A stretch of DNA of 20,278 nucleotides from an uncultured Lachnospiraceae bacterium (GTDB lineage: Bacteria; Bacillota; Clostridia; Lachnospirales; Lachnospiraceae). The stretch lies in contig CAJUHQ010000068.1 in assembly GCA_910586095.1 (NCBI GenBank), positions 1 to 20,278 on the forward strand, given 5' to 3'. Within the stretch, counting starts at the first letter, position 1. The number at the start of each line of letters is the position of its first letter. Below are positions 15,191-20,278 of the stretch, in pieces. The position numbers and the translations under genes are program-made. Under the pieces are notes generated by a model, which saw only the letters and a program-made list of their open reading frames with translations, was not told where the DNA came from and made no database searches.

Positions 15191-15895
15191 TTATTGTTGA
15201 ATGGTTTTATATAATGTCTCAAGCTCCTCTCCTGTAATCTCACGATAGGAGCCACTCTCTAATGTACCTAACTGAATATTAATTACGCGAATACGAGTAA
15301 GGACTTTCACATGATATCCAAAGTATTCACACATGCGCCTAATCTGACGATTGAGTCCTTGTGTGAGAATAATCCGAAAGGTGTCCTTTTCTGTCCTTAC
15401 TACTTTGCATGGTCGTGTTGTCTTTTCTAACTCTTGTAAATACACTCCTTTTGCCATGCCTGCAAGAAACGCCTGTGTGATAGGTTTATCCACTTGGACA
15501 ACATACTCTTTTTCATGTTGATTGGAACTTTTCATCATCTTCTGTATTAAATCACCATCGTTTGTCAAAAGTATCAATCCGCTCGAATCCTTATCAAGAC
15601 GCCCTGCATATGTAACACGTACTGGATAGTTTAGCGCCGCGACAATAGTTTTATCAGCATGCCTGTCGCGCTCTGTACACACAATACCTACAGGTTTATT
15701 ATATGCTAGTACCACCTTTTGCATCACAGCTTGTACGGGCTTGCCATCCACTTCAACCCTGTCATATGCCTCTACTTGCATCCCATTTACAGCAATCTGA
15801 CCATTAATACTCACTCTGCCCTGGAGAATTATTTTGTCTGCATCCCGCCTTGAACAGATTCCACACTCTGCAAGATATTTATTCAGCCTGACCAT
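15191..15895 (-). CDS. rluF: rRNA pseudouridine synthase, RluF/RluB family
   Basis: A 234-residue RNA-modifying enzyme that isomerises a uridine in 23S rRNA, probably position 2604 by resemblance to RluF. An N-terminal S4 RNA-binding domain (RLNKYLAECGICSRRDADKI, about 3-50) precedes the RsuA-type catalytic core. That core has GRLDKDSSGLILLTNDGD with the catalytic aspartate D101, and the RLU motif QGLNRQIRRMCEYFGY near 195-210. RluF-like features include EKEYVVQVDKPI and the RIRVINIQL ending. It could instead be RluB or RluE-like; the family is certain, the target uridine less so. AAAGGG lies about 9 nt before the ATG. A short inverted repeat (ATTCAAC/GTTGAAT) overlaps the stop codon. Confidence 0.85.
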   Translation of the reverse strand: MVRLNKYLAECGICSRRDADKIILQGRVSINGQIAVNGMQVEAYDRVEVDGKPVQAVMQKVVLAYNKPVGIVCTERDRHADKTIVAALNYPVRVTYAGRLDKDSSGLILLTNDGDLIQKMMKSSNQHEKEYVVQVDKPITQAFLAGMAKGVYLQELEKTTRPCKVVRTEKDTFRIILTQGLNRQIRRMCEYFGYHVKVLTRIRVINIQLGTLESGSYREITGEELETLYKTIQQ

Positions 15896-15921
15896 ACTGT
15901 TTTGCCCTTTCTACATACTTT

Positions 15922-15959
15922 ATCATTCTTGGAGACGTTGGTTGTCTCCTCAGAATGAT
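15922..15959. terminator. Hairpin between the rluF and 143-aa genes
   Basis: ATCATTCT plus GGAGAC pair with GTCTCC plus AGAATGAT, giving a 14-bp stem with a small asymmetric bulge and the loop GTTGGTT. A TTTT follows on the plus strand and an AT-rich stretch on the minus strand. It may work as a weak terminator or processing site for the minus-strand gene at 16014. Confidence 0.4.
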
Positions 15960-16013
15960 TTTACCCTAACTGTTCATGCTGCCAACATCATCGCGAATAG
16001 TTTCTTCTCTGCA

Positions 16014-16445
16014 TTATAAAAACTGCTTGAGTGTCTCAATCGATTTTTCCTCAAAATCCATCAACTCTTGTGCCACTTCCATAGAAGTATTGCCAGAGTT
16101 TTGATGATGATTGATTGATCTCCACATACTTGTCAGTCCTCTATTGCTCCCCTGTATCATCAGCTCTGCAATCTTGCTGGTGCTATTGTTGGTCAACGTA
16201 TTCATCTGAATAGCACCCTTAAGCATTAGATCTTGTACTACACTTGCATGATACCCTTGTGCTTTCTCATTTTGTAGTCGATCTGTCGCTTTATTTTGTA
16301 TGACAGAATAAAGCAGTCGTTGATGCGAAAGCTCATCGAAAAGTGTATTATCATGTACTTTCTCTGATATTGTATCGATCGCTTGGATTGCCATGCCAGT
16401 ATTTCTCTGAACCTCTTTTAAGATCTCCTGATCGTCTTTTCTCAT
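16014..16445 (-). CDS. Hypothetical helical protein, 143 aa
   Basis: A soluble, almost wholly helical protein that starts MRKDDQEILKEVQRNTGMAIQAID. Its features are GMAIQAIDTISEKV, QMNTLTNNSTSKIAELMIQGSNRG and a final AQELMDFEEKSIETLKQFL helix. I recall similar uncharacterised proteins in Lachnospiraceae but can name no family or function. I chose the ATG at 16445 because GGAGGG lies 7 nt upstream; an in-frame ATG at 16505 would add 20 residues but lacks a ribosome binding site. There are no membrane segments or cysteines. It lies between two enzymes with no evident link. Confidence 0.7.
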   Translation of the reverse strand: MRKDDQEILKEVQRNTGMAIQAIDTISEKVHDNTLFDELSHQRLLYSVIQNKATDRLQNEKAQGYHASVVQDLMLKGAIQMNTLTNNSTSKIAELMIQGSNRGLTSMWRSINHHQNSGNTSMEVAQELMDFEEKSIETLKQFL

Positions 16446-16601
16446 AGCTATGCCCTCCATCCATATTTGAAAGTCACCCTCTTTCAAACTATTTATTACC
16501 ATCATCTCAATGACTTATACAATTTTTCCTGTCTTTGAGTGACTTATTAGGATAGCTATAGTGTTGCCTATTTCAGATGCCTTATACTATTTTGATTAGG
16601 A

Positions 16602-17807
16602 CTACATTTGAATATCTGTGTCCTCATGTATAGTATCCTCTACCTCTCCTGTCAGATGTTCGATCGTTTCCTTTTTATCTTCATGTTTTTCATCGGTCTT
16701 TTCTGTACTTTTCTGGGTATATACGGAAGAGATTGCCCCCTCCTGCGATTGAATATGTTCAGCGTTTTGAGTATGTTCAAATGGATATACAACTCCCCAC
16801 TGTGCTCGAAGCACATCCATCTGTTTCATAATGCGCAGTGTCTCTGCATGTGGCATTTCCCAACACTCAATCTCTCCTTTTTCAATAGCCTCTAAACAAG
16901 AGTACACTTCATATTCATAACCTGTAATTTGTTTGGGGGCTTTGATCGATTTTATAGCCTTATAACTTCCATCATACACTGTGACAGAAGCAAAGTTATT
17001 GATATTCTCTACTACAATATATCCATTAGTGCCATAAATCACGCCATTTCTATCACTCATTCCATTCATTGTACTGCTAAGCACTGCCATTCTTTTGTCC
17101 TTATATACAATGGTAATGCTCTCTGACGCATCTACTCCTGTATCTGTAAGCGTACACGAAGATTCTATCCTTTCGATCTCTTTTCCAAACATCATTGCTG
17201 CAAAATTTAATGTATATACCCCCAAATCCAGCAGCGCACCTCCTGCTAATGCTGGCTCTATCAACCTTTGCTTGTTTGCGATTGTATATCCTAAATTAGC
17301 CGTGAGCATAACAGGCTCTCCTATAATGCCAGAATTCAACACACTTCTTATCGTAGCCAACATAGGCATATACCTTGTCCACATCGCCTCTGCCACAAAC
17401 ACCTCTTTTTGCCTAGCTAATTCTAAAATTTCCTCTGCTTGTTTTGCATTTGCTGTAAACGCCTTCTCACACAACACATTCTTACCATTTTCTATGCAGA
17501 GTTTCATATTGGCATAGTGCTCAGAATGTGGTGTCGCTATATATACCAAATCAATCTTACTATCAAGCACCATCTCCTCATAGGATGTATAGGCCACTTT
17601 AATACCATACTCATTTGCAAACACACGTGCTCTTTGTTCGCTTCGTGATGCTACACCATAGCACTTCACATTCTTCATCTTTTTGATTGTGCCTGCCATG
17701 ACTCCTGCGATCTTACCTGTTCCCATAATACCAACACGCTTTTGTTTAAACATACTCTTACCATACCTTTCAAAACTAGCAACTATTTGTTCATATTTTA
17801 AATACAA
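16602..17807 (-). CDS. Gfo/Idh/MocA family oxidoreductase
   Basis: A predicted NAD(P)-dependent dehydrogenase acting on a sugar or related polyol. The Rossmann domain starts GIMGTGKIAG (residues about 27-36). YIATPHSEHY follows, then the catalytic-region lysine in CEKAFTANAKQA (EKP replaced by EKA, as in the dimeric dihydrodiol dehydrogenase-like branch). The C-terminal alpha/beta domain contains GGALLDLGVYTL, typical of the family. After about residue 345 comes an unusual hydrophilic tail of some 55 residues rich in E, K, T and H, absent from most relatives. The start is uncertain. TTG at 17807 has AAGGG 7 nt upstream, but family alignment favours the ATG at 17753 (MFKQKRVGIMGTG). A 14-bp inverted repeat sits directly upstream. 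Confidence 0.85.
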   Translation of the reverse strand: MYLKYEQIVASFERYGKSMFKQKRVGIMGTGKIAGVMAGTIKKMKNVKCYGVASRSEQRARVFANEYGIKVAYTSYEEMVLDSKIDLVYIATPHSEHYANMKLCIENGKNVLCEKAFTANAKQAEEILELARQKEVFVAEAMWTRYMPMLATIRSVLNSGIIGEPVMLTANLGYTIANKQRLIEPALAGGALLDLGVYTLNFAAMMFGKEIERIESSCTLTDTGVDASESITIVYKDKRMAVLSSTMNGMSDRNGVIYGTNGYIVVENINNFASVTVYDGSYKAIKSIKAPKQITGYEYEVYSCLEAIEKGEIECWEMPHAETLRIMKQMDVLRAQWGVVYPFEHTQNAEHIQSQEGAISSVYTQKSTEKTDEKHEDKKETIEHLTGEVEDTIHEDTDIQM

Positions 17808-17820
17808 ATTTTGCCCTTAG

Positions 17821-17862
17821 TTGTAATTGTGCGCGTCCTATTTGTTGCACACAATTGTACAA
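17821..17862. repeat. Inverted repeat ahead of the oxidoreductase gene
   Basis: TTGTAATTGTGCGC (17821-17834) and GCACACAATTGTACAA (17847-17862) pair over about 14 bp with a two-base bulge and a 12-nt spacer. It lies 14-55 bp before the TTG start. It has no T-run, so it is more likely an operator or leader hairpin than a terminator. Confidence 0.35.
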
Positions 17863-17933
17863 TCGCTCTAATTTCTACACGTTGTTTTTGTGATTTATCT
17901 CTTTTTTACAAATCTGTTTATATAAGGAAAACC

Positions 17934-17970
17934 CATGCAGCACTCTTGCCACATGGGTCTTTGCCTTCAA
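17934..17970 (-). terminator. Terminator-like hairpin after the SH3b gene
   Basis: On the minus strand ACCCATG pairs with CATGGGT around an inner GCA-AGAG-TGC helix, followed by TTTTCCTT. It lies about 60 bp past the stop of the SH3b-domain gene. The U-tract is imperfect. Confidence 0.5.
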
Positions 17971-18027
17971 ACAATATTATAGCTGATATATGTATCGTTT
18001 TTCAACGAAAACAGCAAAAATTTTTCT

Positions 18028-19758
18028 TTATTTTTGGAAAAACTCAGCTTTTACGTAAGCGGCCTGTCCCTGGAAATTAATCTTGTACCATTCTCCTTGC
18101 TCCTCGAGTAACTCATATGCCACTCCTGCTTGAGCAGTCCCAAGTCGATCTGAATTTTGATCCGCAGCACTCCTGACATTTACATTAGTCATTGCTGTCA
18201 CAGAACCAATTGCAGAGGAAGGTGCTTCTTCATTACTTTGCACAGACACGACCTCAAGATAATCGCTTTTAATGTAGGCTTCTTTTCCCTCAAAAATAAC
18301 CTTACTCCATCCATTGATTCGCTCTTCAATTCGTGTCAATTCTGTGCCTGGCTGAACTCTACCAATTTTGTCAGCCTCCTCACTATCTGACGAACGTACA
18401 TTTACTGTATCTGTTGTTTTAACCACTTGATTCACTGTTTGATTGGTAAGTGGTTCTTGTATCTCTGTATTTGTTGTGGGTTCTGTGCTTGTTGTATCCT
18501 CTGTACTTGTTGTGCCTTCTGTTTCTGTGTTTGCTTCTGTCGCAGGCTCTGACGATGGATCGGTTTCTGCGTCGTTTTGTAGTTCAAGCTGTGCTAACGC
18601 CTCACCTACAGATGTCGTAATCTGTTTTGGAAGTTCCTCTAGATACTCACTCAACACCTTATCTGAAGCAACTGCCTCTGTGTAGCTTACATTAATCTTA
18701 TTGTACAGATCCACCACATCATCTTGATTGGTGACAAGTTTTAGAGCAGCTTCAATATCTGGCTCCATCCGACCATCAATCTTAAGACTTCCATCCGCCT
18801 GTGTATAGACATAAAATGCGTTTAAACCTGGTGCTCGCGTATCAATATCTTTGACTTTCAAATCATATGTGACGTACACAAAATAGGAATTCTCCTCTAC
18901 TCCCGTTTTTGTGTAGCAAGTGACATTTTCATAGGCCTCTATAAACTCGCTCTTCTTCTCATATGTAATCAGATCCACATCAACATTATAATCTCGAAGA
19001 TTCTTTACTGTGTCAATATCCCCATCTGCCAAGGCTTTGTAAAACTTCTGCATCAAGTCATTGACATTGGCGTGTACATTCTCCTGTAATGGTTCAATAT
19101 TGAGTACTACAGCTTCTGCCTCGTCTGTCTTTTTCGATCCGATATAGGATATGAGTGCGGCGATTACAATAGCACATGCTGCTGCTGGCAAAAGGATCTT
19201 TAATGCACTAACAAAAAAAAGCTTGACATGTTGCAGGGAAGATGCTTGCGGTTCCTTTTTGGGCAAAACAGGTTCTATCTTTTTATCTTTATTTTTAATC
19301 TCTTTATTTCTATTTTCTTTATCTTTACTTTCCTTATCTTTATTTTCTTTATCTTTGATTTCCTTATCAGACTTTTTTTCCTTGTCTGATTTCTTTTCTT
19401 TGTTGGAATCTGCCTTCTTCTCTAAAATATTTTCCTGTTTGGAAGCAGCCTTCATATCACTTGAATTTTCCTGCTTAGCCTTGTCCTGTTTAGCCTTATC
19501 CTGGCGCATTGCTTCCTGCTTTAGCTTCTCCCACTTGGCCTTTTCTTGCTTTGCCGCCTCCTGTTTTAATTTTTCCTGTCGGGCTTTTTCTTGCTTAAAC
19601 GCTTTTTCTGCCCTAGATGGAAGACGACCATAGTCTGAAATATTCTTAATCTTGTCATGTTGTGGTGCTGAACTTTGTTTATCTTCAGTTTTTTTGCTTA
19701 TATCCTGGTATGAACTGACCTTATCTTTTCCTTTATCTTTATTATTTTTATTCTCCAT
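18028..19758 (-). CDS. Membrane-anchored protein with two C-terminal SH3b domains
   Basis: A 576-residue protein with a striking layout. Residues 1-170 are low-complexity and lysine/glutamate-rich, with QEKAKQEKLK-type then DKENKDKESK-type repeats, and have no signal peptide. One transmembrane helix (about 181-206) places this part in the cytoplasm. Outside, a globular region of about 210-395 (LMQKFYKALADGDIDTVKNL, NTF2-like in appearance) is followed by a threonine/glutamate-rich linker. Two bacterial SH3 domains come last, near 440-500 and 515-576, each with a VNVRS motif and a final YIKSDYL or YVKAEFF. Bacterial SH3 domains usually bind peptidoglycan, so it may anchor a cytoplasmic scaffold to the wall. 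AGGAG lies before the ATG and a promoter lies at 19879-19907. The specific role is unknown. Confidence 0.85.
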   Translation of the reverse strand: MENKNNKDKGKDKVSSYQDISKKTEDKQSSAPQHDKIKNISDYGRLPSRAEKAFKQEKARQEKLKQEAAKQEKAKWEKLKQEAMRQDKAKQDKAKQENSSDMKAASKQENILEKKADSNKEKKSDKEKKSDKEIKDKENKDKESKDKENRNKEIKNKDKKIEPVLPKKEPQASSLQHVKLFFVSALKILLPAAACAIVIAALISYIGSKKTDEAEAVVLNIEPLQENVHANVNDLMQKFYKALADGDIDTVKNLRDYNVDVDLITYEKKSEFIEAYENVTCYTKTGVEENSYFVYVTYDLKVKDIDTRAPGLNAFYVYTQADGSLKIDGRMEPDIEAALKLVTNQDDVVDLYNKINVSYTEAVASDKVLSEYLEELPKQITTSVGEALAQLELQNDAETDPSSEPATEANTETEGTTSTEDTTSTEPTTNTEIQEPLTNQTVNQVVKTTDTVNVRSSDSEEADKIGRVQPGTELTRIEERINGWSKVIFEGKEAYIKSDYLEVVSVQSNEEAPSSAIGSVTAMTNVNVRSAADQNSDRLGTAQAGVAYELLEEQGEWYKINFQGQAAYVKAEFFQK

Positions 19759-19878
19759 CTTTTACTCCTATCTACCATCATTGTATCCTTCAAAAATACT
19801 CTGATGCCTAGTGTTATGCCTACTCACATTTAAATAAGACCACACACTAGCTCTACGCGCACTAAAATCACAGCCCAT

Positions 19879-19907
19879 ACTATGTAACCGTTTAGCCCAA
19901 TTGTCAA
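19879..19907 (-). promoter_or_regulatory. Sigma-A promoter of the SH3b gene
   Basis: A perfect TTGACA -35 (19902-19907) lies 17 bp from CATAGT (19879-19884, four of six consensus positions). It is about 120 bp before the start codon. The rest of 19759-20042 shows no gene. Confidence 0.55.
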
Positions 19908-20042
19908 CAACTGGCACTTTTCTCACAAATTGTTTATGTCATCAAAGTGATATATTTGGAAATATGGACAGTAACCGCCAAAGAACTCAACTGCAAACTG
20001 AGATTCAAGATTTTTCTGCTGTGTTATGCACAACATAGAAAG

Positions 20043-20114
20043 TGCACCCGACAGGAATCGAACCTGCATTAAAGGCGTCGGAGGCCTCCGTTCTATCCAT
20101 TAGACTACGGGTGC
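20043..20114 (-). tRNA. tRNA-Arg (anticodon CCG)
   Basis: A full cloverleaf of 72 nt. The acceptor stem GCACCCG pairs with CGGGTGC, and the discriminator is A. The D-arm contains AATGGATA. The anticodon stem GAGGC/GCCTT holds the loop CTCCGAC, so positions 34-36 are CCG, reading the arginine codon CGG. The variable loop is TAAT. The T-arm is GCAGG-TTCGATT-CCTGT. CCA is not encoded. The D-stem has one C-A mismatch. An open frame through this region is a shadow. Confidence 0.95.
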
Positions 20115-20128
20115 ATAAAAATAATTGA

Positions 20129-20262
20129 TTACTATGAAAGTCTTTGACTTTCATAGTAAAGATGGCCATGCGGCCCGCCAGACGGCAGGCTGTGCATGAT
20201 GAAAGTTTACTATGAAAGTCTTCGAATCCTTGCTGTAGGTCTGCGCACGTGCTGCGCTGACC
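20129..20262. repeat. GC-rich hairpin and 14-bp repeat cluster upstream of the tRNA
   Basis: TTACTATGAAAGTC occurs at 20129-20142, inverted at 20146-20159 and again directly at 20207-20220. Between the last two is a GC-rich hairpin (20167-20198, CATGC...GCATG ends, loop AGAC). A further hairpin at 20238-20262 has GGTC-T-GCGCA arms with one mismatch. I see no gene. The GC content contrasts sharply with the AT-rich intergenic DNA elsewhere. It resembles a mobile or structural intergenic repeat running toward or past the window edge. Confidence 0.55.
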
Positions 20263-20278
20263 GTATGACGCCAAAATG

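Noticed and set aside
19151..19633. Plus-strand 160-codon serine/leucine-rich ORF
   Set aside because: Antisense shadow of the lysine/glutamate repeats of the SH3b protein.
20005..20274. Minus-strand 89-codon ORF at the right edge
   Set aside because: It runs through tRNA-Arg(CCG) and the repeat cluster, so it is very unlikely to be coding.

Overview
The window looks like chromosomal DNA of a low-GC, Gram-positive anaerobe, most likely a member of the Clostridia and plausibly a Lachnospiraceae gut commensal. This rests on AT-rich intergenic DNA, strong AGGAGG-type ribosome binding sites, an ECF-type riboflavin transporter under an FMN riboswitch, an EFR1-type flavodoxin/ferredoxin protein, a MetA-family acyltransferase, NAD-dependent DNA ligase, and an SH3b surface protein. 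The species cannot be named from the sequence. Every supported gene, including the tRNA, lies on the minus strand, so transcription runs from right to left.

Layout from left to right. 1-540 has no gene but is rich in hairpins, including terminators for a presumed plus-strand gene outside the window and a terminator candidate for the first operon. 544-4159 is a three-gene MacB/YknXYZ-like export operon (ATPase, membrane-fusion adaptor, permease). 4200-4860 is very AT-rich and gene-free. 4862-6170 holds an EFR1 protein, a 46-codon ORF with a strong ribosome binding site, and a broken MerR regulator. 6199-7405 is a complete riboflavin-uptake unit: promoter, FMN riboswitch, attenuator, ribU and terminator. 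7623-10392 is an accessory two-gene operon: a 115-aa protein followed by a 780-aa NACHT ATPase with about 46 C-terminal pentapeptide repeats. 10445-11408 is a SAM methyltransferase unit. 11529-14970 holds ligA, a homoserine acyltransferase (metAA) and an unknown 155-aa protein. 15191-17807 holds an RluF-type pseudouridine synthase, a small conserved-looking helical protein and a Gfo/Idh/MocA oxidoreductase. 18028-19758 is a membrane protein with two SH3b domains. 20043-20114 is tRNA-Arg(CCG), with a GC-rich repeat and hairpin cluster upstream of it at the window edge.

The most interesting system is the 7623-10392 operon. Both of its proteins begin with a related motif of about 25 residues (roughly N-V-x-G-x-Q-V-x-I-A-K then Q-x-N). 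The larger one has an NLR-like design: N-terminal signalling motif, NACHT switch, repeat sensor. A short N-terminal motif shared between an NLR-like ATPase and its neighbour is what amyloid-templated or homotypic signalling systems look like, so I propose a defence or cell-suicide module. That role is inference; the domain calls and the shared motif can be read directly from the sequence.
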